A stretch of 64,000 bases of DNA from positions 310,001-374,000 of the forward strand of contig NZ_FOYI01000001.1 in the NCBI RefSeq assembly GCF_900116005.1, in the 5' to 3' direction. The DNA is from Poseidonocella sedimentorum. GTDB taxonomy: Bacteria > Pseudomonadota > Alphaproteobacteria > Rhodobacterales > Rhodobacteraceae. Position numbers and translations under genes: made by a program. The notes below the pieces were generated by a model, which was not told the DNA's origin, did no database searches, and saw only the letters and a program-made list of their open reading frames with translations. Positions within the stretch are counted from its first letter, which is position 1. Each line of letters starts with the position of its first letter. Below are positions 33,975-43,685 of this stretch, piece after piece.

Positions 33975-35186
33975 TCAAACGCGCTCGATGATGGTGGCCG
34001 CGCCCATGCCGGACGCGATGCAGAGCGTGGCGAGCCCGGTGCCCTTGCCCGTGCGTTCCAGCTCGTCCAGCAACGTGCCGATGATGATCGCGCCGGTGGC
34101 GCCCAGCGGGTGGCCCATGGCGATGGAGCCGCCGTTGACGTTGACCTTGTCGCTGTCCACGTCGAAGGCCTGCATGAAGCGCAAGACGACCGAGGCGAAG
34201 GCCTCGTTGACCTCGAAGAGATCAATGTCGGAGATGCTCATGCCGCTGTCGGCGAGGATCTTCTCGGTGACCGGCACGGGGCCGGTGAGCATGATCGTCG
34301 GATCGGTGCCGATCTTGGCGGTGGCACGGATGCGCGCGCGCGGCTTCAGCCCGTATTTCTCGCCAAACTCCTTGTTGCCAATGAGAACGGCGGCCGCGCC
34401 ATCGACGATCCCCGAAGAGTTCCCGGCATGGTGAATATGCTCGATCTTCTCCAGATGCGGGTATTTCATCAGCGCGACCTTGTCGAACCCGGGCATGACC
34501 TCGCCCATGTCCTTGAAGGCGGGTTTGAGCCCCCCGAGCGACTGCATGTCCGTCCCGGGGCGCATGTATTCGTCCCGCTCTAGAATCGGCAAGCCGTTGA
34601 TATCCTTCACGGTAATGACGGAACGGTCAAACCGCCCATCCTCCCAGGCCGCCGCGGCCCGACGCTGGGATTCCATCGCCAGGGCGTCCGCATCGTCGCG
34701 CGAAAAGCCGTATTCGGTGGCGATGATATCGGCCGAGATGCCCTGAGGGACGAAGTAGCTCTTCATCGCAAGGCTCGGATCTACCGCGATCGCTGCCCCG
34801 TCAGAGCCCATGGCCACCCGGCCCATCATCTCCACGCCGCCGGCGATATAGGCCGAGCCCGCGCCGCCCCTGATCTGGTTGGCCGCGAGGTTGACCGCCT
34901 CCATGCCCGAGGCACAGAATCGGTTGATCGCAAGGCCGGGGATACGCTCGTCGAGATCGGAGGCCAGCACGGCGGAGCGCGCCAGGCAGCCGCCCTGTTC
35001 GCCGACCTGGGTCACGTTGCCCCAGATCACATCCTCAACCGCGTGGCCATCGAGCCCGTTGCGATCCTTCACCGCGTTCAGCGTCTCGGACGACAGCCGC
35101 AGTGAGGTGACCTCATGCAGGCTCCCATCCTTGCGGCCCTTGCCCCGCGGCGTGCGCAGCGCGTCATAGATATAGGCGTCGGTCAT
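33975..35186 (-). CDS. fadI: Acetyl-CoA C-acyltransferase (thiolase)
   Basis: 403-residue thiolase. The acyl-enzyme cysteine is C91 in NRFCASGMEAV, the catalytic histidine is in MGHPLGATGA and the second active-site cysteine is in TLCIASGMGAATI near the end. It cleaves 3-ketoacyl-CoA to acetyl-CoA and a shortened acyl-CoA, partner of the FadJ-type protein encoded next. FadI versus FadA naming is by pairing with FadJ only. It lies 13 bases after a GST gene in the same operon. Confidence 0.92.
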   Translation of the reverse strand: MTDAYIYDALRTPRGKGRKDGSLHEVTSLRLSSETLNAVKDRNGLDGHAVEDVIWGNVTQVGEQGGCLARSAVLASDLDERIPGLAINRFCASGMEAVNLAANQIRGGAGSAYIAGGVEMMGRVAMGSDGAAIAVDPSLAMKSYFVPQGISADIIATEYGFSRDDADALAMESQRRAAAAWEDGRFDRSVITVKDINGLPILERDEYMRPGTDMQSLGGLKPAFKDMGEVMPGFDKVALMKYPHLEKIEHIHHAGNSSGIVDGAAAVLIGNKEFGEKYGLKPRARIRATAKIGTDPTIMLTGPVPVTEKILADSGMSISDIDLFEVNEAFASVVLRFMQAFDVDSDKVNVNGGSIAMGHPLGATGAIIIGTLLDELERTGKGTGLATLCIASGMGAATIIERV

Positions 35187-35199
35187 ATCTTGCTCCTTC

Positions 35200-35838
35200 T
35201 CAGGCCCGGTCGGCAGGACTGCCGGGCATCAACTCGTAAGGGGGCTTCCACCCCGGCGTTTCGGAAATGCGGCCAAGCCAGCGGTCGATATTGGGCCAAT
35301 CGGCCCGCTCGAACCCGAACGGCTCGGGGTAATACAGGTAGCTGCAACAGGACAGATCGGCATTGGTGAGCCCATCGCCGACGATCCAGTCGCGCCCCTC
35401 CAGATGCCCTTCCAGCACCGGATAGACCCCGGCAAGCCGGCTCTGCATGAACCCGATGACATCTCCAGAACGTTTTTCGGCGGGCAGGAAGTTCATGAGG
35501 AACCGCGTGACCCCGGCCTGGCTGGAAAGCTTGTGGTTGTCCCACAAGACCCAACGCAAAATCTCGCGCCGCTCCGCCGCATCGCGCCCCCCGAACTTGC
35601 TGGTCTTCTCAGAAAGGTAGTCAAGGATCACCCCCGACTGTGTGAGCGTCAGATCGCCATCGATCAACACCGGCGCCTCTCCCATTTCGTTGAGCGTGCC
35701 GCGATAGGCATCCCCACGGGTCTCGCCAGAAAAGAAATCGATCTTGACCGGCTCCCAATCGAGCCCGCCAAGCTCAAGCGCGAGCGCCACCTTGTAGGAA
35801 TGCCCCGATTCCCCGAAACAATGCAGTCTGATCGTCAT
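35200..35838 (-). CDS. Glutathione S-transferase family protein
   Basis: 212 residues with a thioredoxin-like N-terminal half (RLHCFGESGHSYKVALALEL; GEAPVLIDGDLTLTQSGVILDYL, the ES/QS glutathione-binding site) and an all-helical C-terminal half (DWIVGDGLTNADLSCCSYLYY, the N-capping box). It probably detoxifies or isomerises a reactive intermediate. It shares the beta-oxidation operon, 13 bases from the thiolase gene, so a role with acyl or unsaturated intermediates is plausible; substrate unknown. Confidence 0.87.
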   Translation of the reverse strand: MTIRLHCFGESGHSYKVALALELGGLDWEPVKIDFFSGETRGDAYRGTLNEMGEAPVLIDGDLTLTQSGVILDYLSEKTSKFGGRDAAERREILRWVLWDNHKLSSQAGVTRFLMNFLPAEKRSGDVIGFMQSRLAGVYPVLEGHLEGRDWIVGDGLTNADLSCCSYLYYPEPFGFERADWPNIDRWLGRISETPGWKPPYELMPGSPADRA

Positions 35839-35901
35839 GCCAGTCTCCTTTGCGATGGTGCGCCCGCTGCCCGGCGGCGGCGCGCGCGGATCTGTGGGAG
35901 T

Positions 35902-35924
35902 GAGTATTTTTGAAGAGAAGAAGC
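35902..35924 (-). repeat. Dispersed repeat, copy 2 (core only)
   Basis: On the minus strand GCTTCTTCTCTTCAAAAATACTC, the core of the element at 29850 with one change; the GC-rich hairpins are missing. It lies in the gap between the GST and acyl-CoA dehydrogenase genes and faces copy 3 at 36061. Confidence 0.7.
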
Positions 35925-36060
35925 AGGCGGGAAGGTTTTTGTTAAGATGCCCGCGCTCATGATTTGAGGGCGGTACAGGCAGGAGTGCCGATGACCGTAA
36001 GAGGAGAAGCCCCGCCGGTCCGCCTCGCCATGGGCCGTCTGGCGGGGTGGACCTTTGACC

Positions 36061-36094
36061 GCTTCTTCTCTTGAAAAATACTCCCGCCGGAGGC
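36061..36094 (+). repeat. Dispersed repeat, copy 3 (core plus first hairpin)
   Basis: Core GCTTCTTCTCTTGAAAAATA identical to copy 1, then a CTCC-cgcc-GGAG hairpin; the later two hairpins are absent. It forms an inverted pair with copy 2, enclosing 136 bp without a gene. The enclosed sequence contains CCCCGCC...GGCGGGG arms. Confidence 0.75.
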
Positions 36095-36229
36095 TCGCGA
36101 ACCCGGCAAATGCGGCAGGCCGGGCGGAGGCGGCGCCTGTTTCACACAGTCCGGTGATGCACGGTATGCCGGTGCGGCAGCGTCCTGACATCCGGCCCTC
36201 CCAAGCCTTGTTGTCCTGTCTGTCGAGAC

Positions 36230-36253
36230 GTCGCGCCCAAATGAGGGCGCGAC
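36230..36253. terminator. Perfect inverted repeat past the acyl-CoA dehydrogenase gene
   Basis: GTCGCGCCC (36230-36238) and GGGCGCGAC (36245-36253) form a nine-pair stem with a six-base loop, 16 bases beyond the stop of the minus-strand gene. There is no T run, so it is a stem that may stabilise the 3' end or a weak or factor-assisted terminator. Confidence 0.5.
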
Positions 36254-36268
36254 GCAGTGGTCGTCGGC

Positions 36269-38050
36269 TCAGAAGTTTGCCGCGTCGAGCGCCATGACCG
36301 TTTCACCGCCGGATTGGATCCGGGTGAGGTGGGTCGCCGTCAGCGGCAATTGTCGCGCCATGTAGTAGCGGCCGGTGGTGATCTTGGTCTCGTAGAACTC
36401 CGTGTCCGAGGCGCCGGACGCGAGCGCGCCTTTGGCGGCCTTGGCCATCTTCGCCCACATGAGCCCGAGGCATACGTGGCCAAAGAGGTGCATGAAGTCG
36501 TAGGAGCCGGCGAGCGCGTCGTTGGGGTTTTTCATCCCTTCGGACATGAAGTACATCCCGGCGGCTTGCAGGTCCTTCGACGCGGCTTTGAGCGGGTCGA
36601 GGAACTGCGCGTCAAACTCGGCGTCCTGGCCGGCGTTTTCCTTGATGTAGGCCTTTACCATATCGAAGAAGGCCATGATTGCCTTACCGCCGCCCGAGGG
36701 CAGTTTGCGCCCCACGAGATCGAGCGATTGCACGCCGTTGGTACCTTCGTAGATCATGGTGATCCGCGCGTCGCGGACGAACTGTTCGAGCCCCCATTCG
36801 CGGGTGAAGCCCGAGCCGCCGAGGGTCTGTTGCGCGAGCACGGTGGTTTCGAAGCCCTTGTCGGTCAGGAAGCCTTTCAGCACCGGGGTCAGGAGCGAGA
36901 TCATCGCCTCGGCGTCCTCGTCGCCCGCGCGGTGGGAGGCGTCGATCATGCTGGCGCCCCAGAAGCAGAAGGCGCGGGCGCCTTCGATGAAGCTCTTCTG
37001 GTCCATCAGGTTGCGGCGCACGTCGGGGTGGACGATGATCGGGTCAGCGGGTTTTTCCGGCGCCTTGGTCCCCGTCACGTCGCGGCCCTGGAGACGGTCC
37101 AGCGCAAAGCCGAGCGCGTTCTCATAGGCCACCACCCCTTGAGCATAGCCCTGGAGGCCCACGCCGAGGCGGGCTTCGTTCATCATGGTGAACATGGCGC
37201 GCATGCCCTTGTGGGGCTCGCCCACGAGGAAGCCCGTCGCGCCGTCGTAGTTCATCACGCAAGTCGCGTTGCCGTGGATGCCCATCTTCTCTTCGAGCCC
37301 GCCGCAGGAGAGGCTGTTGCGGTCCCCAAGCGAGCCGTCCTCGTTCACCATGAACTTCGGCACGATGAAGAGCGAGATGCCTTTGACGCCCTCGGGCGCG
37401 TCCGGCAGCTTGGCCAGCACGAGGTGGATGATGTTGTCGACCATGTCGTGCTCGCCGGCCGAGATCCAGATCTTCTGGCCGGAGACGGCATAGGTCCCGT
37501 CGCCGTTCGGCACGGCCTTGGTGCGGATGAGCCCCAGATCGGTGCCGCAATGCGGCTCGGTGAGGTTCATCGTCCCGCCCCATTCGCAGGAGACCATCTT
37601 GGGCAGGTACATCGCCTTCTGCTCGTCCGAGCCGTGGGCGTGGATCGCGTTATAGGCGCCGTGGGTGAGGCCGGCGTACATGTTGAAGGCCATGTTGGCC
37701 CCCGAAAACATCTCGCCCACCGCGGTCGACATGACATAGGGCAGGCCCTGGCCGCCGTATTCGGGATCGCAGTCGAGCGCCGTCCAGCCGCCGTCGCGGA
37801 CCTGATCGAACGCCGCCTTGAAGCCCTCGGGCGTGCGGACCACGCCGTTGTCGAGCGTACAGCCCTGGGCGTCGCCCACCGGGTTGAGGGGGGCGAGCAC
37901 GCCCGAGGCGATCTTGCCGGCCTCGTCGAGCACCGCGCCGGTGAACTCCGCGTCAAGCTCGTCATAGCCCGGGATGGGCTGCTGCGAGATGTTCAGCACC
38001 TCGTGCAGGACGAATTGCATATCCTTGGTGGGCGGGGTGTAGCTCGGCAT
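36269..38050 (-). CDS. Acyl-CoA dehydrogenase, long FadE/DmdC-type
   Basis: 593 residues: an N-terminal extension domain ([19 protein letters not shown]), the acyl-CoA dehydrogenase core ([46 protein letters not shown]), the catalytic glutamate in [14 protein letters not shown], and an extra C-terminal helical domain. FAD-linked oxidation of acyl-CoA to enoyl-CoA. The same subfamily contains DmdC, the 3-methylmercaptopropionyl-CoA dehydrogenase of DMSP breakdown in roseobacters; no other dmd gene is here, so fatty acyl-CoA is the default substrate. I chose the ATG at 38050, with GGGAGAG upstream. A dyad for a MerR-type regulator lies just upstream. Confidence 0.88.
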   Translation of the reverse strand: MPSYTPPTKDMQFVLHEVLNISQQPIPGYDELDAEFTGAVLDEAGKIASGVLAPLNPVGDAQGCTLDNGVVRTPEGFKAAFDQVRDGGWTALDCDPEYGGQGLPYVMSTAVGEMFSGANMAFNMYAGLTHGAYNAIHAHGSDEQKAMYLPKMVSCEWGGTMNLTEPHCGTDLGLIRTKAVPNGDGTYAVSGQKIWISAGEHDMVDNIIHLVLAKLPDAPEGVKGISLFIVPKFMVNEDGSLGDRNSLSCGGLEEKMGIHGNATCVMNYDGATGFLVGEPHKGMRAMFTMMNEARLGVGLQGYAQGVVAYENALGFALDRLQGRDVTGTKAPEKPADPIIVHPDVRRNLMDQKSFIEGARAFCFWGASMIDASHRAGDEDAEAMISLLTPVLKGFLTDKGFETTVLAQQTLGGSGFTREWGLEQFVRDARITMIYEGTNGVQSLDLVGRKLPSGGGKAIMAFFDMVKAYIKENAGQDAEFDAQFLDPLKAASKDLQAAGMYFMSEGMKNPNDALAGSYDFMHLFGHVCLGLMWAKMAKAAKGALASGASDTEFYETKITTGRYYMARQLPLTATHLTRIQSGGETVMALDAANF

Positions 38051-38066
38051 CAAAGTCTCTCCCTTA

Positions 38067-38077
38067 GACGTAACGTC
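38067..38077. promoter_or_regulatory. GACGT-A-ACGTC dyad upstream of the acyl-CoA dehydrogenase gene
   Basis: Perfect palindrome GACGTAACGTC 17 bases upstream of the start. GACGT arms recur upstream of the adjacent MerR-type gene (38647-38669). Probably the binding site of one of the two MerR regulators. Inferred. Confidence 0.5.
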
Positions 38078-38187
38078 GCTCGTTTTTGTCGCCCCTCCGC
38101 CCCCTTGGGCAGGGCTGCGGATCGGCGTGGCTGGCGCGTGGGGGCCTTGGGGCCCCTCGGCCGGTGTTGCGTGGCGCCGGGGCGCCG

Positions 38188-38577
38188 TTATTCCGCCGCG
38201 TCGCGCGGGGCGAGGGCGCTCTCGGCCCAGCTCAGCTGATCCTTCAGCTCGCCGATCGCCTCGTTCAACTCATCGCGCTGAGCCTCCATCGCGGAGAGCC
38301 GTTCGCGGGCCAGCTCGTAGGATTTGCGCAGCTGCAAATGCTGCTGGCCTTCCATATCATACATGTCGAGGAGCTGGCGGATTTCCTCGAGGCTGAACCC
38401 GAAGCGCTTGCCGCGCAGGATCAGCTTGAGCCGCGCGCGATCGCGCCGGGTGAAAAGGCGCTTGGTGCCAACCCGGACGGGCGCGAGAAGCTCCTTGGCT
38501 TCATAGAACCGCAAGGTGCGCGCCGTGACGTCAAAGGCGTCACACATCTGGCGGATGGTCATCAAATCGTCGGTCAT
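38188..38577 (-). CDS. MerR-family transcriptional regulator, first of two
   Basis: 129 residues. Winged helix-turn-helix at ~5-72 ([46 protein letters not shown]), then a long coiled coil for dimerisation ([29 protein letters not shown]). No effector cysteines. Such regulators control beta-oxidation or branched-chain acid catabolism in proteobacteria (LiuR-like). It lies just upstream of the acyl-CoA dehydrogenase gene on the same strand, in tandem with a paralogue. Confidence 0.88.
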   Translation of the reverse strand: MTDDLMTIRQMCDAFDVTARTLRFYEAKELLAPVRVGTKRLFTRRDRARLKLILRGKRFGFSLEEIRQLLDMYDMEGQQHLQLRKSYELARERLSAMEAQRDELNEAIGELKDQLSWAESALAPRDAAE

Positions 38578-38646
38578 AACTCACTACTCCGGTCTTGGAT
38601 GTACCGGCTGCATCTGTCGTGTTGAGAGGGCTGATACAAGGGAGAT

Positions 38647-38669
38647 GACGTTGACGTAAGCGAGACGTC
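38647..38669. promoter_or_regulatory. Cluster of GACGT motifs upstream of the first MerR gene
   Basis: GACGT occurs at 38647-38651 and 38653-38657, and ACGTC at 38665-38669, 70-92 bases upstream of the MerR start. The outer pair forms an inverted repeat with a seven-base spacer. The arms match the dyad in front of the acyl-CoA dehydrogenase gene. Confidence 0.45.
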
Positions 38670-38821
38670 GCGTCAGAACCAGCCCAGCTTCAAGGATATT
38701 TTGCGCACGCCGGCAAACACGCAATTTCCTTACCTAGGGGAATGTGCTTAACGGGGAATAAACCAGCGCCCTCGGGCCCGGTTCAGGCAGCGCAAGGCGC
38801 AAGGCAGGCGCGCGCCAGGCC

Positions 38822-39223
38822 TCAGTCGCCCGAGGTGTCGGATGCGGCGGTGACGGCTTCGAGATCGGCCATGGTCCGGTCCCGCAGGGCCTTGAGCTCG
38901 CCCATCGCGTCCTCGATCTGGGCCTTCTGCTTGTCGAGCTCGACGAGCTGCCGGTCGGCCAGATCGATCCAGTTGCGCATCTGCACTTCGGTGCCCTCGT
39001 GCTCATAGATGAGCAGCCACTGCCGGATGTCTTCGAGCTGGAAGCCGAATTTCCGGCCCCTCAGGATCAAAGTCATCCGCGCGATTTCCGTCGGGCCATA
39101 GAACCGCGAGCGGCCTTCGCGCTCAGGGTGGAGCAACTCGATATACTCGTAGTAGCGCAGGGTGCGCGGCGTTACGTCGAAGCGCGCGCACATTTCCTTG
39201 AAGCTCAATCGTTGATCGCTCAT
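38822..39223 (-). CDS. MerR-family transcriptional regulator, second of two
   Basis: 133 residues, clearly a paralogue of the preceding regulator: KEMCARFDVTPRTLRYYEYIELLHPEREG, LRGRKFGFQLEDIRQWLLIYE, then a coiled coil ending in GELKALRDRTMADLEA. No metal-binding cysteines. The tandem pair upstream of beta-oxidation genes suggests the two read related acyl-CoA signals or form a cascade. About 245 bp separate the two genes, with GACGT motifs in the gap. Confidence 0.87.
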   Translation of the reverse strand: MSDQRLSFKEMCARFDVTPRTLRYYEYIELLHPEREGRSRFYGPTEIARMTLILRGRKFGFQLEDIRQWLLIYEHEGTEVQMRNWIDLADRQLVELDKQKAQIEDAMGELKALRDRTMADLEAVTAASDTSGD

Positions 39224-39403
39224 GCCCCATCCTCATAGCCATCGGGAGCATCTTAGGGGCCGGGGCAGGGGATTCCAAGCCTTCCAGTCGGGAACGCGCG
39301 CCGCTTGCAGCGACCCGCCGCCTTGGCCATAAAAGACAGGCCCTGCCCGGCGCGCTCTGCCCGGGCGGCGCGGCATCACACCAGACACCGGAGCGATCGG
39401 GCC

Positions 39404-39898
39404 ATGAGCGACGACAGCACAGACACCCCCGGGCCCGGCGCCCGCGCGGCCGGGCTCTCCGAAGCGGAACGCACGGCGATCGCGACCCAGTTTATCGAGG
39501 CGATCCCCTATGCCCGCGCGCTTGGAATGCGGCTCCTCTCGATCGGCCATGGCGAGGCGGTGATCGACATGCCTTATGACGCGCGGCTGGTGGGCGATCC
39601 CGAAAGCGGGGTGATGCACGGCGGGGTGGTCTCGGCGCTGATGGACACCTGCGGCGGCGCCGCCGTCATGAGCCACCCGCGCGCCACCATGGCCACCGCG
39701 ACGCTCGATCTGCGCATCGACTACATGCGCCCCGCGCGCCCCGGCGCCGCCATCACCGCCCGCGCGGAATGCTACCACGTGACCCGGTCCGTCGCCTTCG
39801 TCCGCGCCACCGCGACCGATGGCGAGGACGGGACCCCGGTCGCCGCCGCCACAGGCGCCTTCACCCTCGAACAGCTCCGGTCGGAGACAGGCACATGA
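39404..39898 (+). CDS. PaaI-type hotdog thioesterase, first of two
   Basis: 164 residues with the hotdog-fold signature: [41 protein letters not shown] (HGG at the active site) and [14 protein letters not shown]. It hydrolyses acyl-CoA thioesters, perhaps aromatic or short-chain. I chose the ATG at 39404; the earlier frame is arginine-rich. The stop overlaps the start of a second thioesterase (ATGA), a paired arrangement suggesting a heteromeric enzyme or two linked steps. Confidence 0.85.
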   Translation: MSDDSTDTPGPGARAAGLSEAERTAIATQFIEAIPYARALGMRLLSIGHGEAVIDMPYDARLVGDPESGVMHGGVVSALMDTCGGAAVMSHPRATMATATLDLRIDYMRPARPGAAITARAECYHVTRSVAFVRATATDGEDGTPVAAATGAFTLEQLRSETGT

Positions 39899-40401
39899 GC
39901 GCCCCGCGCCATCGCGCGCCCGAGCCGGTCGAGGTCGTCCGCCAGCGCCGCGACGCGGGCCTCCAGCGGCTTGTCGATGGCGTCCCCTTCGCGGGCTTCC
40001 TCGGGATCCGCTTCGACCGGCGCGGCGATGAGCTGACCGGCATTCTACCCTATGCCGAGGCCCATATCGGCAACCCGGCGCTCCCCGCGATCCACGGCGG
40101 GGTGACCGCCGCCTTCCTTGAGGTGAGCGCGATCACCGGCCTTTCGTGGGCCTATTTCTGGCAGGATATCGAGGGCGATGCGCTGCCGGAGCCGGACGCG
40201 CCGCTGCGCCTGCCCAAGACCATCGATTTCACCATCGACTACCTCCGCTCCGGCCTGCCGCGCGATCTTTATACGCGCGCCCGGGTGACGCGCATGGGCC
40301 GGCGCTATGCCTCCGTCCATGTCGAGGCCTGGCAGGACAACCGCGCTCGCCTCACGGCCCAGGCCACCGGCCATTTCCTCATGCCGCACCGCGACGGCTA
40401 G
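39895..40401 (+). CDS. PaaI-type hotdog thioesterase, second of two
   Basis: 168 residues. Again a hotdog domain ([54 protein letters not shown]), longer and diverged from the upstream copy, with a ~25-residue insertion ([20 protein letters not shown]). Overlaps the upstream thioesterase by four bases and ends three bases before the MATE gene, so the three form one transcript. Substrate unknown. Confidence 0.85.
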   Translation: MSAPRHRAPEPVEVVRQRRDAGLQRLVDGVPFAGFLGIRFDRRGDELTGILPYAEAHIGNPALPAIHGGVTAAFLEVSAITGLSWAYFWQDIEGDALPEPDAPLRLPKTIDFTIDYLRSGLPRDLYTRARVTRMGRRYASVHVEAWQDNRARLTAQATGHFLMPHRDG

Positions 40402-40404
40402 GCC

Positions 40405-41739
40405 ATGAGCGACAGCGCCGAAATCGCCCCCGGGGTCTCTTCCCGGCTGACCCACCGCCGCGTTCTCGCCATCGCGCTGCCCATCGTGCTGTCAAACGCC
40501 ACGGTGCCGATCCTCGGCGCGGTCGATACCGGCGTGGTGGGCCAGATGGGGCAGGCCGCGCCCATCGGGGCGGTCGGGGTTGGCGCGATTATCCTGACGA
40601 GCATCTACTGGATGTTCGGATTTCTGCGCATGGGCACCACCGGCCTCGCCAGCCAGGCGCTCGGCGCGGGCGACCGGGCCGAGGTGGCCGCGCTGCTGAC
40701 CCGGGTGCTGATGATCGCGCTCGCCGGCGGGCTCGCCCTCATCGCGCTCCAGTGGCCGCTCTTCGCCGGGGCCTTCCGCCTCTCGCCCGCCAGCGACGAG
40801 GTCGAGACGCTCGCGCATCAATACATGGCGATCCGGATCTGGTCGGCGCCCTGCGCCATCGCCGTCTTCGGTATCACCGGCTGGCTCATCGCCCAGGAGC
40901 GCACAGCCGCCGTGCTCGGGCTTCAGCTGTGGATGAACGGGATCAACATCCTGCTCGACCTGTGGTTCGTGCTCGACCTCGGCTGGGGCGTGCCCGGCGT
41001 CGCCGTGGCCACGCTCATCGCCGAAACAAGCGGCGCGGCGCTCGGCCTCTGGCTCTGCCGCGGCGCGTTTCGTGTGCCTGCCTGGCGCGATTGGGCCCGC
41101 GTTTTCGACCGCGCGCGCCTGAAAAACATGGCTCTGGTCAACACCGACATCCTGCTGCGCTCAGCCATGCTTCAGGCGATGTTCGTCTCCTTCCTTCTGC
41201 TCGGCTCCGAGTTCGGCGACGTGGAGCTCGCCGTCAACCAGATCCTCCTGCAATTCCTGACCATTACCGCCCACGCCCTCGACGGATTCGCCTTTGCCGC
41301 CGAGGCGCTGGTCGGCCAGGCGCTCGGGCGGCGGGACCGCGCCGGTCTGCGCCGCGCGGCGCAGCTCGCCAGCGTCTGGGGGCTGATCATCATCGGTCTG
41401 CTGACCCTCACCTTCCTCCTCGGCGGGGGGCAGATCATCGACTGGATGACCACCGCCGAGCCGGTCCGCGCCGCCGCCCGCGACTTCCTGCCCTACATGC
41501 TGCTGGCCCCGCTCGCCGGGCTGCCCGCCTGGATGCTCGACGGTATCTTCATCGGCGCGACCCGAACCCGCGACATGCGCAACATGATGGCGCTCTCGCT
41601 GCTGATCTATGGCGCTGCGCTGTGGCTGCTCATCCCGGCTTTCGGGAACCACGGGCTCTGGCTCGCCTTCCTCATCAGCTTCATCGCCCGCGGCGTGACG
41701 CTCGGCGCGCGCTACCCGGCGCTGGAGCGCGCGGTCTGA
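40405..41739 (+). CDS. MATE-family efflux transporter (DinF-like)
   Basis: 444 residues with twelve membrane helices in two six-helix halves. The family start is clear (RVLAIALPIVLSNATVPILGAVDTGVVGQMG); LRMGTTGLASQALGAGD and LDGFAFAAEALVGQALGRRDR are the paired inward loops. Uses a sodium or proton gradient to expel organic cations or similar compounds. Translation is coupled to the two upstream thioesterases. Confidence 0.88.
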   Translation: MSDSAEIAPGVSSRLTHRRVLAIALPIVLSNATVPILGAVDTGVVGQMGQAAPIGAVGVGAIILTSIYWMFGFLRMGTTGLASQALGAGDRAEVAALLTRVLMIALAGGLALIALQWPLFAGAFRLSPASDEVETLAHQYMAIRIWSAPCAIAVFGITGWLIAQERTAAVLGLQLWMNGINILLDLWFVLDLGWGVPGVAVATLIAETSGAALGLWLCRGAFRVPAWRDWARVFDRARLKNMALVNTDILLRSAMLQAMFVSFLLLGSEFGDVELAVNQILLQFLTITAHALDGFAFAAEALVGQALGRRDRAGLRRAAQLASVWGLIIIGLLTLTFLLGGGQIIDWMTTAEPVRAAARDFLPYMLLAPLAGLPAWMLDGIFIGATRTRDMRNMMALSLLIYGAALWLLIPAFGNHGLWLAFLISFIARGVTLGARYPALERAV

Positions 41740-41809
41740 GGGGTTCGGCGTCCGCGATTGCTCGTTTTTCAGGCAGAACGAGGGGTGAGCTCCTCAGCCC
41801 ACGTGCAGA

Positions 41810-42154
41810 TCAGAGCAGGGTCAGGACCGCCTCGGGGGGGCGCCCGATGACCGCCCGTGTGCCGCGAAACACGATGGGCCGTTCGATGAGGCGCGGGTGC
41901 GCGGCCATGGCCGCCAGAAGCGTGGCCTCGTCGTCGGATTTCGACAGGCCAAGCTCCGAAAAGAGCGCCTCGCCCGGCCGCATCATCTCGATTGCCGTGA
42001 GCCCGAGCGCGGCTTTGGCAGCGCGGATCTCTGCAAGGCTCGGCGCCGCCTCAAGATAGCGCCGCGTGGTGATCTCGAGGCCCGCGTCTTCGAGTAATTT
42101 TAACGCGGTACGGGACTTGCTGCATCTCGGGTTATGCCAGATCGTGACACTCAC
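41810..42154 (-). CDS. arsC: Arsenate reductase, glutaredoxin-type (ArsC/Spx superfamily)
   Basis: 114 residues of the thioredoxin-fold ArsC family: the catalytic cysteine C11 in HNPRCSKSR, then [16 protein letters not shown] and [19 protein letters not shown] (arginines binding the oxyanion). Reduces arsenate to arsenite with glutathione and glutaredoxin, though some relatives act elsewhere. It overlaps the end of pyrD by four bases, and is unlinked to the ars operon at 58-60 kb, which encodes a different arsenate reductase fold. So it may have a housekeeping role. Confidence 0.82.
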   Translation of the reverse strand: MSVTIWHNPRCSKSRTALKLLEDAGLEITTRRYLEAAPSLAEIRAAKAALGLTAIEMMRPGEALFSELGLSKSDDEATLLAAMAAHPRLIERPIVFRGTRAVIGRPPEAVLTLL

Positions 42155-43200
42155 CAGTCCTGTTTCCCCGTGCCCACGGCCTCGGCCACCGTGGCGAATC
42201 CATCGCGCTCCAGCAGCCGGTCGAGCCCGGTCGCGATCTCGCCCACCAGCCGCAGCCCGCCATAGACCAGCGCGGTGTAGAGCTGCACCGCCGACGCGCC
42301 CGCGCGGATCTTGGCGTAGGCATCCTCCGCCGAGCCGATTCCGCCGACGCCGATGAGCGGCAGGTCCGTCGCGCGCGCCAGCCGGGCGAGAACCCGCGTG
42401 CTTTTCTCAAACAAGGGCGCGCCGGAAAGCCCGCCTTTTTCATAGGCTTGCGGGGATCTGAGCCCGGTGCGATCCAGCGTGGTGTTGGTCGCGATGAGCC
42501 CGTCGATGCCCGCTGTCTGGGCCGTCTCGGCGATGGCGTCGATCTCGGCGTCACTCAGATCCGGCGCGATCTTGAGGAAGACCGGGATCGGCTTTGCGAG
42601 CCCGTCGCGCACCTCGAGCACACCGCGCAGCAGCGCCAGAAGCGCCTCTGGCCCTTGCAGGTCCCGGAGCTTTTCAGTGTTGGGGGAGGAGACGTTCACG
42701 GTCGCGAAATCGACATGCGCTCCTCCGCGCGCGAGCACAGAAGCAAAATCCGCCGCCCGGTCCGCGCTGTCCTTGTTGGCCCCGAGGTTGAGCCCGGTGA
42801 CCAAATCGCTCGGGCCTTCGCGCAGACGATTAGCTATTCCGTCTATGCCTTGGTTATTAAAACCAAATCTGTTGATGGCCGCGCGATCTTCGCTGAGTCG
42901 GAACAGGCGTGGTTGCGGGTTGCCGGGCTGGGGCCGCGGGGTCGCGGCTCCCACTTCGATGAAACCGAAACCGGCATGGGCGAGCCCGCGCAGGGCCTCG
43001 GCGTTCTTGTCGAATCCCGCCGCCAAACCGACCGGATTGGGCAGCGAAAGCCCCGCGACGGTGGTCCGCAGCCGCGGCGACGTGATCAGCCCGGGCGATG
43101 GCGCGATCCCAAGACGGAGCGCCTGCAGCGCGAGCCCGTGCGCCCGTTCCGGATCGACCCGGTGGAGCAGGGCGAGCCCGAGCTCTTCGAGCAGCTTCAT
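42151..43200 (-). CDS. pyrD: Dihydroorotate dehydrogenase (quinone), class 2
   Basis: 349 residues, membrane-associated FMN enzyme of pyrimidine synthesis. N-terminal amphipathic helices ([28 protein letters not shown]) mark the quinone-dependent class. Barrel landmarks follow: [54 protein letters not shown] (catalytic serine region), IATNTTLDR and [10 protein letters not shown] chose the ATG at 43200, overlapping the DUF952 gene's stop by four bases. The block DUF952-pyrD-arsC is transcribed together. Confidence 0.95.
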   Translation of the reverse strand: MKLLEELGLALLHRVDPERAHGLALQALRLGIAPSPGLITSPRLRTTVAGLSLPNPVGLAAGFDKNAEALRGLAHAGFGFIEVGAATPRPQPGNPQPRLFRLSEDRAAINRFGFNNQGIDGIANRLREGPSDLVTGLNLGANKDSADRAADFASVLARGGAHVDFATVNVSSPNTEKLRDLQGPEALLALLRGVLEVRDGLAKPIPVFLKIAPDLSDAEIDAIAETAQTAGIDGLIATNTTLDRTGLRSPQAYEKGGLSGAPLFEKSTRVLARLARATDLPLIGVGGIGSAEDAYAKIRAGASAVQLYTALVYGGLRLVGEIATGLDRLLERDGFATVAEAVGTGKQDW

Positions 43201-43535
43201 GCGGGCGGATCCAGAATCACGGCGCCATCCGTGCGGCGCGCAAGCGGCCGTCTCCAAGCCACGTCATCCGCGCGCAAGACCCTGTAAAGATGCGGGAAAA
43301 GCGCGCCCCCACGGGACGGCTCCCAGCGCAACTCCGGCCCAAGCGCATCGCTGTCGAGCGCCAGCAGCCAAAGCCCGTCCTCGCCCGCGAAATGCTTGTC
43401 GAGCGTGCCCTGCACCTGCTCGGCGGTCGAGATATGGATATAGCCATCGGCCAGATCCACCGGCGCCCCGCGGGTCTCGCCGGCGCGGGCAAAAGCGGCC
43501 TCTTCGTCGCCGCGAAAAATCTTGTAAATCAGCAT
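43197..43535 (-). CDS. DUF952-domain protein
   Basis: 112 residues. The start [14 protein letters not shown], then [35 protein letters not shown] and a C-terminal FPHLYRVL, is the DUF952 pattern (glutathione S-transferase-like naming in some databases, related to ADP-ribosyltransferase folds by some accounts). Function unknown. I chose the ATG at 43535, with GGAGCGGGC upstream. It overlaps pyrD and is commonly found next to it in alphaproteobacteria. Confidence 0.8.
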   Translation of the reverse strand: MLIYKIFRGDEEAAFARAGETRGAPVDLADGYIHISTAEQVQGTLDKHFAGEDGLWLLALDSDALGPELRWEPSRGGALFPHLYRVLRADDVAWRRPLARRTDGAVILDPPA

Positions 43536-43685
43536 GCCCCGCTCTTGCCCGCTCCTTGTGCAGTGGTCAAGCTGTCGCACGATTGTTGCGAACCCTATGC
43601 AAAAGCTTCCCCGGCGGCAATTTTGACATTGTGGCCAAAATAGGCTCTGGATTCGCCATCATCTGACAGGAGAGGACACCAACCA

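Noticed and set aside
43623-43651. TTGACA upstream of the 5'-nucleotidase gene as a promoter
   Set aside because: The -35 is perfect but no acceptable -10 occurs at 16-18 bases, so I did not list it.
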